From Pseudomonas sp. FP453 (lineage in GTDB: Bacteria > Pseudomonadota > Gammaproteobacteria > Pseudomonadales > Pseudomonadaceae), in the NCBI RefSeq assembly GCF_030687495.1, contig NZ_CP117435.1:2422501-2486500 (forward strand): a stretch of DNA of 64,000 bases, written 5' to 3'. Positions within the stretch are counted from its first letter, which is position 1. The number at the start of each line of letters is the position of its first letter. The notes under the pieces were generated by a model that was given only the letters and a program-made list of their open reading frames with translations, did not search any database and was not told the origin of the DNA. Both the position numbers and the translations under genes were made by a program. This document shows positions 38,177-46,996 of this stretch, in pieces.

Positions 38177-39114
38177 AAAAGCCAACCTTGATGGTCGGCG
38201 CGGGTGCGCTGGCCTTGCTGGTGGTGGCCGTGGGCTTGAGCCTGCGGCCGGGCAGCGACCCAGTGGCGGCGCAGCAACCGGCGCCGGTGCTCGCCGCGCC
38301 GGCGGGCGGCCCGGCGGTGGCGCGCCTGGGCAACCAGCAGATCGACCTGACGGAAATGCACAGCGTGCTGGCGAGCCTGCCGGCGGAGACCCGCGAGCAG
38401 TTGCGCGGCAACCGTGGCGCGCTGGAAACCTGGCTGCGCTCACGCCTGGCGCAAAAGGCCGTGCTGGAACAGGCCGACGCCCAGGGCTGGCGCCAGCGCC
38501 CGGAGGTGGAGCAGCAGACCCGCGCCGCCACCGAGCAGATCGTGTTTCGCGACTACATGCTGTCGGTCAGCCAAGTGCCGGCGGGCTATCCCAGCGCGGC
38601 TGAGTTGCAACAGGCCTACGACGCCGGCAAGGCGCAGTGGGTGACGCCGCCGATGGTTCGGGTGAGCCAGATTTTCCTTGCCGTGAACGACCCGCAAGCT
38701 GCCGAAGCGGTGCGCCGCCAGGCCCAGGAATTGAGCCGCAAGGCCCAGGCCACGCCGGGGGATTTTGCCGCCCTGGCCACGCAATACTCCCAAGACCCGA
38801 ACACCGCCCAGCGTGGCGGCGATTCGGGGATGCAACCGTTGCAGCAGTTGGTGCCGCAGGTTCGCGAGGCGGTGGCGCGGCTCAAGGTCGGTGGTGTGTC
38901 CGACGTGGTGCAGAGTGCGGCGGGCTTCCATGTGCTCAAGCTCACCGCCCAGCAACCGGCGCGCACGGCGACGTTGGAGGAACTGCGTGAACGCCTGACC
39001 GAGGCGTTGCGCAGTCAACGTCAGGAGCAGATCGCCAAGGCCTACCTGGAAGGCATGCTCAACACCGCCACCTTGAGTATCGACGGCGCCGCGCTGAACA
39101 AGGTGCTGGAGTAA
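38173..39114 (+). CDS. Periplasmic parvulin-type peptidyl-prolyl isomerase
   Basis: This 313-residue protein has an N-terminal membrane anchor (VGAGALALLVVAVGLSLRP), a SurA-like helical chaperone part (about 40-155) and a parvulin domain (about 160-260: VRVSQIFLAVNDPQAAEAVRRQAQELSRK, then GGDSGMQPLQQLVPQVREAV). It probably helps fold exported proteins, plausibly the exoprotein or the barrel proteins of this operon. It starts with GTG 38173, coupled to the YbjN gene. Confidence 0.85.
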   Translation: MKKPTLMVGAGALALLVVAVGLSLRPGSDPVAAQQPAPVLAAPAGGPAVARLGNQQIDLTEMHSVLASLPAETREQLRGNRGALETWLRSRLAQKAVLEQADAQGWRQRPEVEQQTRAATEQIVFRDYMLSVSQVPAGYPSAAELQQAYDAGKAQWVTPPMVRVSQIFLAVNDPQAAEAVRRQAQELSRKAQATPGDFAALATQYSQDPNTAQRGGDSGMQPLQQLVPQVREAVARLKVGGVSDVVQSAAGFHVLKLTAQQPARTATLEELRERLTEALRSQRQEQIAKAYLEGMLNTATLSIDGAALNKVLE

Positions 39115-39165
39115 GTCGCGACAACCCGCATTGGATGCACAGACCAACAAGACAGGGAGTCTCCC

Positions 39166-40143
39166 ATGGCATATCTAGAACCGTCCGGCCCCCAGGCGCC
39201 CGCCGCTTATCGCACGGCGAGCGAGCCGCGCAGCAGTTGGCCGGCCCTGGCCTGCGAGATCGAGCCGGAGGTGGCGCGCTACTTCCTGGTGAGTGCGCGC
39301 TGTGGCTGTTTCATGCAGGCAGCGCGCAGCCTGAATATCAAATCGACGCTGCTGCGCAAGCGCCTGGCGCAGCTGGAAGAACAGGTGCGCCATGCGCTGT
39401 TCACCTACCAGGGCAACGGCCTGGTGCTCAGCCGCGACGGCCTGCAATTGCAGGCGCAACTGATTGCGCTGGCCCATGAGCGGCGCCTGCCGGTGGTGGA
39501 ACAGCCGCTGATCCGCCTGGCGGTGGCCGAGCCGATCCTGCACGACATCCTCGGCCGCGACCTGATCGCCTTGCTGCGCCGCAATGCCAGCGTGCGCCTG
39601 GAGATCATCTCCATCGACAGTCAGCTGTCCCTGCAAGCGGTGGACGTGGACGTGGTGCTGTGGCTCTCCGACACCGACGGCCCCGCGCCCGGCCCGAGCT
39701 TTCCGATCCAACCGCCACGCCCGCTGGCGCGCCTGCATTACCTGCCGCATATCGCCAAGCGCTACTCACGGCTGACCACGCGCCCCGACAGCGTGGATGA
39801 CCTCGACGACTACATGCTCGTGCAATGGCAACCCGACGTGCAGGTCGGCGCCCTGCAACCGTGGAACCACGTGGTCGACCAACGCCGCGCCGCCGTGGTG
39901 CAAGTGCAGGCCTACTCGCTGATGCTGGAAATGATCCGCTGCGGCGCCTGCATCGGCTTGCTGCCGCACTACATGAGCAGCTTCGACCGCGGCCTGGTGG
40001 CGCTGCCGGGGTTGCTGGCCGACAGCATGCAGCGCCAGGTGTGGCTGGCGGTGAATGCCCAAGTGCAGGACGCGCAGGCGGTGCAGGTGATTGTCGAGTT
40101 GATCGTTGGCACGTTTGAGGGGCGCAAGGAGTGGTTTGACTGA
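39166..40143 (+). CDS. LysR-type transcriptional regulator, divergent N-terminus
   Basis: The 325-residue protein has a LysR-like winged helix (about 36-95: YFLVSARCGCFMQAARSLNIKSTLLRKRLAQLEEQV) preceded by an unusual 35-residue extension. A substrate-binding domain follows (about 115-320: RLAVAEPILHDILGRDLIALLRRN ... MIRCGACIGLLPHYMSS). Position at the end of the exb-porin operon suggests it regulates or is regulated with it. The ligand is unknown. Confidence 0.75.
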   Translation: MAYLEPSGPQAPAAYRTASEPRSSWPALACEIEPEVARYFLVSARCGCFMQAARSLNIKSTLLRKRLAQLEEQVRHALFTYQGNGLVLSRDGLQLQAQLIALAHERRLPVVEQPLIRLAVAEPILHDILGRDLIALLRRNASVRLEIISIDSQLSLQAVDVDVVLWLSDTDGPAPGPSFPIQPPRPLARLHYLPHIAKRYSRLTTRPDSVDDLDDYMLVQWQPDVQVGALQPWNHVVDQRRAAVVQVQAYSLMLEMIRCGACIGLLPHYMSSFDRGLVALPGLLADSMQRQVWLAVNAQVQDAQAVQVIVELIVGTFEGRKEWFD

Positions 40144-40168
40144 GGTGATGGTGGCGGCTGGCCCAGCG

Positions 40169-40194
40169 CCATCGCAGGCAAGCCAGCTCCCACA
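40169..40194 (-). repeat. Single REP sequence, class GGAGCTGGCTTGCC
   Basis: A lone REP half (read on the minus strand as TGTGGGAGCTGGCTTGCCTG). It is not paired as a normal REPIN: its neighbour at 40239 belongs to the other class and points away. Confidence 0.8.
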
Positions 40195-40238
40195 GTTTGA
40201 TCGGTGCAAACCTGATCTGGCCTGCAAACCCAATCCCC

Positions 40239-40269
40239 TGTGGGAGCGGGCTTGCCCGCGAAGGCGGCC
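40239..40269 (+). repeat. Single REP sequence, class GGAGCGGGCTTGCCC
   Basis: A lone REP of the second class, tail to tail with the REP at 40169-40194. The pair occupies most of the 215-bp gap between the LysR and phosphatase genes; the remainder shows nothing recognisable. Confidence 0.8.
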
Positions 40270-40367
40270 TGTCAGCCAACACAGAAGCAACCCACCCGAC
40301 ACAATGCGTTGCACGCCGTGAATAACTGCGCCAGTCTTACAGGCCTTCATTTGTTGGCGTGAATCGC

Positions 40368-40922
40368 ATGCAGTCCACCCGTTTGACCCTTATCTGCCAT
40401 GCCGTCACGCCCCTGCAAAAACGCGGGTTTTTCCCCGATGACGAATCGGTGGCAATGGATTGGCAACGCGCGGCGCTGTCCCTGGCCGATCGCTACAAGA
40501 AACCCCGTCGCCTGCTGTGTGGGCCGCAGGCTCGCACCCGGCAGACGGCGGGCTTGTTCGGCCACGACGCGGTGGTTGAGGACGCATTGCGCGATGCTGA
40601 TTTCGGACGGTGGAAAGGCCAGGACGTCGGCCGCTTGGCGGGCGACGGCTTGGAAGAGTGGCTGACCGACAGCGCCAGCGCCCCCCACGGTGGCGAATCG
40701 GTGGATCAGGTCTGCGCGCGGGTGGCGCAGTGGATGCAGTCCCTGGAAACCCAGCCCGGCCATGTCGTCGCCATCACCCACCCCTTCGTGATCCGCGCCG
40801 CCATGCTGTACGTCATGCAGTTTCCGCTGTCGATGTTCTACCTGATCGACGTCGAGCCGCTGTCCGCCACCGAGCTACGCTTCAATGGCGTTTGGCGCCT
40901 GCGCCTGGAAACTCACGCCTGA
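40368..40922 (+). CDS. Histidine phosphatase family protein
   Basis: This 184-residue member of the phosphoglycerate-mutase-like superfamily has an altered RHG motif. The usual catalytic RHGE is replaced by CHAVTP near residue 13, so the nucleophile His is kept while the neighbouring Arg and Gly are lost. Other conserved points are GPQARTRQTAGLF, ADFGRWKGQDV and the second catalytic His in ITHPFVIRAAML. It lies 45 bp before cobF, so a role around cobalamin synthesis (CobC-like) is plausible but not shown. GTG 40359 is an alternative start. Confidence 0.7.
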   Translation: MQSTRLTLICHAVTPLQKRGFFPDDESVAMDWQRAALSLADRYKKPRRLLCGPQARTRQTAGLFGHDAVVEDALRDADFGRWKGQDVGRLAGDGLEEWLTDSASAPHGGESVDQVCARVAQWMQSLETQPGHVVAITHPFVIRAAMLYVMQFPLSMFYLIDVEPLSATELRFNGVWRLRLETHA

Positions 40923-40967
40923 GCCCCTGAACATGGCAAAATCCACGCCCCGCAATGAGAGCAACCC

Positions 40968-41723
40968 ATGAAACGCATCCTGATCATCGGCATTGGCGCC
41001 GGCAACCCTGACTACATCACGATGCAGGCCGTGAAGGCGCTCAATCGCACCGACGTGTTTTTCCTGATGGACAAGGGCCAGAGCAAAGACAAGTTGATCG
41101 ACCTGCGCCGCGAGATCTGCGAGACCTACATCACCGAGCCCGGCTACCGCTTCGTCGAGGCCGACTGCCCCGAGCGCGTGCGCGGTGAAATTGACTACAC
41201 CACGGCCGTGCAGGACCTCAACCGCGACAAGCAGCACACCTTTGAACGCATGATCAACGAGGAAATGGCCGACGGTGAAGTGGGCGCATTCCTGGCCTGG
41301 GGTGACCCGGCGCTGTACGACAGCACCATCCGTATCCTGCAGGCGATCCTGGCCAGTGGGCGCAGTGCGTTTGAATTCGAGGTGATTCCCGGCATCACCA
41401 GCGTGCAGGCCCTGGCCGCCCAGCACAAAGTGCCGCTGAACCGCATTGGCCGCTCCATCGAGATCACCACCGGGCGCCGTTTGGCGGCAGGGCAGGCAAG
41501 TGATGCGGATACGCTGGTGGTGATGCTCGATGCGGAAGATTCCTACCGTACCGTGGCCGACCAGGACCTGGATATTTACTGGGGGGCCTACCTGGGCACG
41601 CCGGACGAAATCCTGATCAGCGGCAAAGTCGCCGAAGTGGCCGACGACATCGAGCGCGTGCGCAAGGCCGCGCGGCTGGCCAACGGCTGGATCATGGACA
41701 CCTATCTGCTGCGCAAACCCTGA
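40968..41723 (+). CDS. cobF: Precorrin-6A synthase (deacetylating) CobF
   Basis: CobF methylates precorrin-5 at C1 and removes the acetyl group in aerobic cobalamin synthesis, using S-adenosylmethionine. The 251-residue protein has the tetrapyrrole-methylase start GIGAGNPDYITMQAV, the AFLAWGDPALYDSTIRIL segment and the VIPGITSVQALAAQHK binding loop. Length matches the CobF family. No other cob genes are in this window. Confidence 0.92.
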   Translation: MKRILIIGIGAGNPDYITMQAVKALNRTDVFFLMDKGQSKDKLIDLRREICETYITEPGYRFVEADCPERVRGEIDYTTAVQDLNRDKQHTFERMINEEMADGEVGAFLAWGDPALYDSTIRILQAILASGRSAFEFEVIPGITSVQALAAQHKVPLNRIGRSIEITTGRRLAAGQASDADTLVVMLDAEDSYRTVADQDLDIYWGAYLGTPDEILISGKVAEVADDIERVRKAARLANGWIMDTYLLRKP

Positions 41724-41734
41724 GGTAACGTCCC

Positions 41735-42454
41735 ATGCTCAAGCTGTTTGCCCTGACGCTGGCGCTTTTGGCCGGTGCCGCCCAAGCCGACGACACCTTG
41801 CACCGCGACTTGCCGCTGGCGTACCTGGAACAGACTCAGGGCGATGCGCGCAACGAGCCGCTGGTGATTTTCCTGCACGGGTTTGGCAGCAACGAGGAAG
41901 ATTTGTTTGGGCTCAAGGACGCCTTGCCGTCGACCTGGACCTACCTGTCTGCGCGGGCGCCAATGCCGGTGGACGCGAGTGGCTATCGCTGGTTTGCGAA
42001 GACACCCGGCGACGGCGACTACGACGGCGAGACCGCCGACTTGCAGCGCAGCGCCCAACTGATCGAAGACTTTGTGCAGCAGGCCACCGCCAAGTACCAC
42101 ACCCAACCGGACCGGGTGTTTCTGGTGGGGTTCAGCCAGGGCGCGATCATGTCCTACGAAGTGGGGTTGCGTAAGCCCGCGCTGCTGCGTGGGATTGCGG
42201 CGTTGAGTGGCAGTGTGTTGCCGGTGTTGAAGGCTGAGCTGAAAGCGGATGCGGCACTGGACAAGCTGGCGATCTTTATCGGCCATGGCACGTTGGACCA
42301 GGCGCTGTCGTATGCCTCCGCGACCCGGGCGAATGAGGTGTTGCAGGCGGTGGGGTTGCAGCCGGAGTTTCACGGGTATGTGGGGATGCCGCATACCATC
42401 AGTGAGGCTGAAGTGCAGGACTTGAAGGCCTGGCTGGAAAAGAGCCTGAGGTAA
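41735..42454 (+). CDS. Secreted alpha/beta-hydrolase (carboxylesterase/phospholipase type)
   Basis: The protein has a signal peptide (ALTLALLAGAAQA) followed by a compact hydrolase fold. The oxyanion region is FLHGFGSNEEDLF, the nucleophile motif is GFSQGAIMS (Ser near 135) and the acid and base residues fall in IFIGHGTLDQ and GMPHTISEAE. This is the YpfH/Est-type esterase group of 200-240 residues. It lies 11 bp after cobF and may be cotranscribed, but no functional link is apparent. The 3' part is rich in G-ending codons as it nears the REPIN. Confidence 0.82.
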   Translation: MLKLFALTLALLAGAAQADDTLHRDLPLAYLEQTQGDARNEPLVIFLHGFGSNEEDLFGLKDALPSTWTYLSARAPMPVDASGYRWFAKTPGDGDYDGETADLQRSAQLIEDFVQQATAKYHTQPDRVFLVGFSQGAIMSYEVGLRKPALLRGIAALSGSVLPVLKAELKADAALDKLAIFIGHGTLDQALSYASATRANEVLQAVGLQPEFHGYVGMPHTISEAEVQDLKAWLEKSLR

Positions 42455-42480
42455 ACACGGGAAGTGTGGAGGCTGGCTTG

Positions 42481-42567
42481 TGTGGGAGCTGGCTTGCCTG
42501 CGATAGCATCACCGAGGTGTCACTGAAAGACCGAGGTGCCTGCATCGCAGGCAAGCCAGCTCCCACA
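42481..42567. repeat. REPIN, class GGAGCTGGCTTGCC
   Basis: Inverted REP pair between the convergent hydrolase gene and the minus-strand gene at 42596. A partial extra REP fragment (GAGGCTGGCTTG) precedes it at 42469-42480. Confidence 0.88.
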
Positions 42568-42595
42568 TTGGTTTTGTGTTGCTTGGCAAATTGGC

Positions 42596-43150
42596 TTATT
42601 TGCCGGCTGTAATCTGCTTAACCAGCTCTGCATGCCCCTTGGCATCATCCCCCCGGGAAATCGCCTGGATCACCAGCATGTGGTTGCCCGATCCACCAAG
42701 GAAGGTGCTGTTCAGCGTCTTGCCCCCGCCCTGCGTCGCAGTGCTGTCCACCTGGCGCAAACCCAACCCCTTGAAGGTCAGCTTCTTCTCATTCTGTTTC
42801 TTGAAATCCGGCAGGGCGGCGCTCTGGTCCTTGACGAAACCGGCCACGGCGCCGTCGAGGAATGGCGCGTCGTTATCCCCGATGTTTACCCCGTCGGTAC
42901 GCACGGTTTCGGCGACGATCACCACGCTTTTGGTGGTCTGGTTGGCGTACAAGGTGCCCTGGGTGGCTGTGCTGCTGTCTTCGGCCTTGCTGACCGGCAG
43001 GGTGTCAGCGACGTAGGCCTTGGGCAGGCTGAAGGTGAATTTGCCGCCCAGGGTGGAGATGCTCTGTGTGGCCGGTGGGGTGGCGGCGAACGCGCTGCCG
43101 GCGGCAAGCACGAGGGCCAGCAGGGCGGCGGTCTGGGTGAAAGTGGCCAT
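42596..43150 (-). CDS. Secreted protein of unknown function
   Basis: This 184-residue protein has a signal peptide (TAALLALVLAAGSAFA) and a mature domain of alternating strands and short helices (STLGGKFTFSLPKAYVADTLPV, ... GSGNHMLVIQAISRGDD). It has no cysteine and no catalytic motif I recognise. Similar small exported proteins occur in other pseudomonads without assigned role, as far as I recall. It is transcribed alone, downstream of the Kef-type gene on the same strand with a 72-bp gap. Confidence 0.65.
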   Translation of the reverse strand: MATFTQTAALLALVLAAGSAFAATPPATQSISTLGGKFTFSLPKAYVADTLPVSKAEDSSTATQGTLYANQTTKSVVIVAETVRTDGVNIGDNDAPFLDGAVAGFVKDQSAALPDFKKQNEKKLTFKGLGLRQVDSTATQGGGKTLNSTFLGGSGNHMLVIQAISRGDDAKGHAELVKQITAGK

Positions 43151-43222
43151 GAAGCGCTCCAGGGATGAACGAAATTGCGGCGTATTCTGTCAGAAATTTC
43201 GCAATGTCGTTCACCCCGGGTC

Positions 43223-45031
43223 TTACACCTTGTCGGACTCTTCTTCGAGGCGGTCCATCTCAAACAGCCGCGCCAGTTCCGCCCGAGCTTCCTGGGCGGT
43301 CTGCATCACCTTGGCCGCATCGTCATACACCGCGTGTTGCGCGGCCAGCACTTGCAGGTCGTGGTTCTTGAAGCGGGTGATGCGCGCATCGGCCTGGGCC
43401 TGGGTCAAACCGAGGCCGACCAGGGTGCGGCGGCTCATTTCCAGGCTGGAGTAGAAGGTTTCGCGCACCGGCGACGCATCCAGGTCCACCAGCCGGTGAA
43501 CGTGCTGGCGGTTACGGGCGCGGGCGATGATCTTCATGTGCGGGTAAAGGTTGCGCACCAGTTCGGCGGTCTTGATGTTGATCTCCGGGTCGTCCATGGC
43601 GATCACGAAGAATTCCGCCTGATCGACCTTGGCCGCGTGCAGGATCTCGGGCCGCTGCGGGTCGCCGTAGAACACCGGCATGCCGCCGAAGCTGCGGGTC
43701 AGTTCGATGGTTTCCACCGAGGTGTCGAGGGCGATGAACGAGATGTTTTGCGCCCGCAGGATCCGCGCGACGATCTGGCCCATACGGCCCATGCCGGCGA
43801 TGATCACGCGGGGCGCATCGCTTTCGATGGTGCGGTATTCCTCGGGCACTTCCACCGGCTTGACCTTGGGCTTGAACAGCTTCGGGCAGATCAACAGCAG
43901 CAGCGGGGTGACGGCCATGGACAGGGTGATGGTCAGCACCAGCACATCATAGAGGTGGGGTTCGAACAGGCCCTGGTCGCGGCCGATCTTGAACACCACA
44001 AAGGCGAACTCACCGCCCGCCGCCAGCACTACGCCCAGGCGCAGGGCGCTTTCGCGGTTGAGGTCACCTACCATGCGGCCGACGGCGTAGAGCAGCGGCA
44101 ACTTCAGGCCGATCAACAACAGGGTCAGGCCGATCACCAGCAGCGGCGAGCTGAGCAGCAGGCTGAGGTTGGCGCCCATGCCCACGCTGATAAAGAACAG
44201 ACCCAGCAGCAAGCCCTTGAAGGGTTCGATCTGGGATTCGAGTTCGTGGCGGTATTCCGAGTCCGCCAGCAGCAGGCCGGCGAGGAAGGCACCCAGGGCC
44301 ATGGACACGCCCACCAACTCCATCAACCACGCGGTGCCGATCACCACCAGCAGCGCCGTGGCGGTGGACACCTCGCGCAGACCGGTCTTGGCGACGATGC
44401 GAAACACCGGCCGCAACAGGTAGCGCCCGCCGATGATCACCACGGCGATGCTGCCGAGGATCTGCAACACATGTTGCAGGCCCTGGGCTTCGGTGGTGGG
44501 GTGATCACTGCCGGCCAGCAACGGCACCATGGCGATCAACGGGATCGCCGCGATGTCCTGGAACAGCAAGATGGCAAAGGCCAGGCGGCCGTGGGGCTGG
44601 TTCAGCTCCTTGCGCTCGGCCAGGCTTTGCAGGCCAAACGCGGTGGACGACAACGCCAGACCCAGGCCCAGCACAATCGCGCTGTTCCACGACTGGCCAA
44701 ACAGCCACAACGCCACTACGCCCATCACCAAACCGGTGAGTAACACCTGGGCGAGCCCGACGCCGAACACCGCCTTGCGCATCACCCACAGGCGCTTGGG
44801 CGACAATTCCAGGCCGATGATAAACAGCAGCAACACCACGCCCAGCTCGGAAAATTGCGCCACGCTTTGCGGATTGCCCACCAAGCCCAGGACTGACGGG
44901 CCGATGATCACACCGGCGAACAGATAACCGAGCACCGCGCCCAGTTGCAGGCGCTTGGCCAGCGGCACGGTCAACACGGCGGCGAGCAGGAACACCACGG
45001 CTGCTTGTAACAGGTTGCCTTCATGGGGCAT
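43223..45031 (-). CDS. Kef-type (CPA2) monovalent cation:proton antiporter
   Basis: This 602-residue inner-membrane protein has about twelve membrane segments of the Na/H exchanger fold (GYLFAGVIIGPSVLGL, then the acidic exchange region IGLELSPKRLW). A TrkA-N nucleotide-binding domain follows (about 415-540: VIIAGMGRMGQIVARIL), ending in a charged tail. This is the KefB/KefC architecture, in which potassium efflux is gated by glutathione adducts or nucleotide. No ancillary KefG/KefF gene is adjacent. ATG 45031 with CTGGAG upstream is preferred over the longer frame from 45157. Confidence 0.88.
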   Translation of the reverse strand: MPHEGNLLQAAVVFLLAAVLTVPLAKRLQLGAVLGYLFAGVIIGPSVLGLVGNPQSVAQFSELGVVLLLFIIGLELSPKRLWVMRKAVFGVGLAQVLLTGLVMGVVALWLFGQSWNSAIVLGLGLALSSTAFGLQSLAERKELNQPHGRLAFAILLFQDIAAIPLIAMVPLLAGSDHPTTEAQGLQHVLQILGSIAVVIIGGRYLLRPVFRIVAKTGLREVSTATALLVVIGTAWLMELVGVSMALGAFLAGLLLADSEYRHELESQIEPFKGLLLGLFFISVGMGANLSLLLSSPLLVIGLTLLLIGLKLPLLYAVGRMVGDLNRESALRLGVVLAAGGEFAFVVFKIGRDQGLFEPHLYDVLVLTITLSMAVTPLLLLICPKLFKPKVKPVEVPEEYRTIESDAPRVIIAGMGRMGQIVARILRAQNISFIALDTSVETIELTRSFGGMPVFYGDPQRPEILHAAKVDQAEFFVIAMDDPEINIKTAELVRNLYPHMKIIARARNRQHVHRLVDLDASPVRETFYSSLEMSRRTLVGLGLTQAQADARITRFKNHDLQVLAAQHAVYDDAAKVMQTAQEARAELARLFEMDRLEEESDKV

Positions 45032-45149
45032 TGGGGACTCCAGGATCTTGAAACGAATCAACAGGAGCGTATTAGAGCGCTTTTTACGTGTCGAAAATTG
45101 TGTTTTTGCGGTGTGATTGCGTTGGGGAATGAAATCTGTGCTTTGCCTC

Positions 45150-46031
45150 TTACGCACTTTTGCGCTCGGGCAAGTTTACCGGCCGGCGATACAACCCCAC
45201 CGCCAGCCCCAGCAGAATGATCGCTATCGAGATCAGTTCCAGCGTGGAGATGCGTTCACCAATGATCAACATCGAACTGGCGATGCCAAACACGGGGATG
45301 AGCAATGACAGGGGCGCCACCGTCGAGACGGGGTACGCCTTGAGCAGTGAATTCCAGCCCCAATAGGCAAAGTGCGTGGCCAGGTAGACCTGGAACAGGA
45401 TCGAGCCGATAGCCATCACGTCGAGGCTGGCAGGCAGGCTGTCGAACGCGGCGCTGCCGTGTATCCACCAGGCCATCAGGAACAGCGGGATCGGTGGAAA
45501 CAGGCTGGCCCACACCATGAACGCAAAGATTTCCTTCACGCCTGACTGCTTGATGATGACGTTGCCCACGCTCCACGCAAACGCGCTGAGGACGATCAGC
45601 ATGACGCCCAGTACAGCGTGGCTGCCTTCCTGGGTGACGACGATTCCTGCGAGGCCGAGCAAGGTCAGGCCGGCGCCGACCAGTTGGGCGTCCCGCAGGT
45701 TTTCGTTGAACAGCACCACGCCCCAGCCGAGGGTGAAAAACACGCTGAGCTGGATGATCAGCGAGGCGATCCCGGGGCTCACACCGACCTGGATGCCGTA
45801 GTTGATCACGCCCCACATGCCCAGGCCGAAGATCACCCCATACGCGGCCACGTAGCCGAAGTGCACGGCCGGGCGGCGGATGAAAAACACCAGTGGCAAG
45901 GCGGCGAGGGCAAATCGGATGCCCGTGAGCACAAAGGGATCGATACCGCGCAGGCCAAGTTTGGTAATCGGAAAGTTCAAGCCCCAGACCAGGGTGACGA
46001 GTAGGGCAAGGGCCAAGTGTTTTTTCTGCAT
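45150..46031 (-). CDS. EamA-family exporter (DMT superfamily)
   Basis: This 293-residue protein with about ten membrane helices in two EamA repeats starts MQKKHLALALLVTLVWGLNFPI. The closest remembered family is the E. coli cysteine/O-acetylserine exporter EamA (YdeD). It is divergent from an AraC-type regulator with 103 bp between, suggesting that the regulator controls export of a toxic metabolite. The substrate cannot be read from sequence. Confidence 0.82.
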   Translation of the reverse strand: MQKKHLALALLVTLVWGLNFPITKLGLRGIDPFVLTGIRFALAALPLVFFIRRPAVHFGYVAAYGVIFGLGMWGVINYGIQVGVSPGIASLIIQLSVFFTLGWGVVLFNENLRDAQLVGAGLTLLGLAGIVVTQEGSHAVLGVMLIVLSAFAWSVGNVIIKQSGVKEIFAFMVWASLFPPIPLFLMAWWIHGSAAFDSLPASLDVMAIGSILFQVYLATHFAYWGWNSLLKAYPVSTVAPLSLLIPVFGIASSMLIIGERISTLELISIAIILLGLAVGLYRRPVNLPERKSA

Positions 46032-46134
46032 GGGCTTTTCCTTAAGCGGGCAGGCGTGTTCAAAGGCGTTGATGTTAAGCCGCAGGTGAATGGCCCGCTT
46101 GCTATGTCAGGTCATCCTTTGACAATATCGGGCC

Positions 46135-46914
46135 ATGATCCCGATCTTTACTGACAACGACCCCGAAGCGCTGGTGACGCTGCACGAATACGCGTCCGGC
46201 ACCGTGTTTGCGCGGCATGTCCATGCCCGTGGGCAGTTCGCCTACGCGTCCACCGGCGCCCTGAAGATGTTCACCGACCTCGGCAACTGGGTGGTGCCGC
46301 CGCAGCGCGCGATCTGGGTGCCCGGCGGCGTGCCCCATGAAATGCAGATGCGCGGGGATGTGCTTATGCTCAACACCTACCTCGACGACGAAGCGGCCGA
46401 GCGTGCGGGTTTGCAGGGCCATTGCCAGGTGTTCGAAGTCTCGCCGCTGCTGCGGCATTTGCTCGAAGCGGCACTGACGATCGAGGCGCCGCCGCTTAGC
46501 GTCCGGCAGCGCTGCGTGCTGACGTTGCTGGTGGATGAAATCGGCGCCATGCCCGAGGTGCCCCTCAGCGCGCCGTTGCCCGCCGAGCCGCGCCTGGCCC
46601 GGGCCTGCCAGCGTTTCCTGGACGCGCCCACGCAGACCATCGCCCTCGACACCATGGCCGAGTGGTCGAGCATGAGCCGGCGCACCTTTACCCGACAGTT
46701 CCTGGAGCACACCGGCATGACCTTTGTGGCCTGGCGCCAGCAGGTGTGCCTGCTGGAAGCCACGGCGCGGCTCAGCCACGGTGCGTCCATCACCGATGTG
46801 GCGCTCGGGCTGGGCTTTAGCAGCTCCAGCGCGTTCACCTCGGTGTTCCGGCGCAACCTGGGGGATTCTCCGGCGCGTTACCTGGCCAAATCCAAGGCGG
46901 CGTCGTTGTTTTGA
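46135..46914 (+). CDS. AraC-family regulator, probably of the divergent eamA-like gene
   Basis: This 259-residue protein has an N-terminal cupin-type sensor (about 15-90: HVHARGQFAYASTGALKMF, WVVPPQRAIWVPGGVPHEM) and a C-terminal AraC double helix-turn-helix (about 160-255: LDTMAEWSSMSRRTFTRQFLEHTGMTFVAW, then GLGFSSSSAFTSVFRRNLGDSPARY). The divergent interval contains TGTCA-N10-TGACA (46105-46124), a possible binding site overlapping the promoter. Confidence 0.88.
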   Translation: MIPIFTDNDPEALVTLHEYASGTVFARHVHARGQFAYASTGALKMFTDLGNWVVPPQRAIWVPGGVPHEMQMRGDVLMLNTYLDDEAAERAGLQGHCQVFEVSPLLRHLLEAALTIEAPPLSVRQRCVLTLLVDEIGAMPEVPLSAPLPAEPRLARACQRFLDAPTQTIALDTMAEWSSMSRRTFTRQFLEHTGMTFVAWRQQVCLLEATARLSHGASITDVALGLGFSSSSAFTSVFRRNLGDSPARYLAKSKAASLF

Positions 46915-46996
46915 GGCTGCGCCGGTCAGGATTCACCTCTGTGCCGGCCACGCTTTGTTACTATCGCCGTCCATCGTCACCAGGAGTCACCGCCCC

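Noticed and set aside
40144..40358. Cobalamin riboswitch before the cobF-associated genes
   Set aside because: The interval is mostly two REP sequences, and I see no B12-box sequence.
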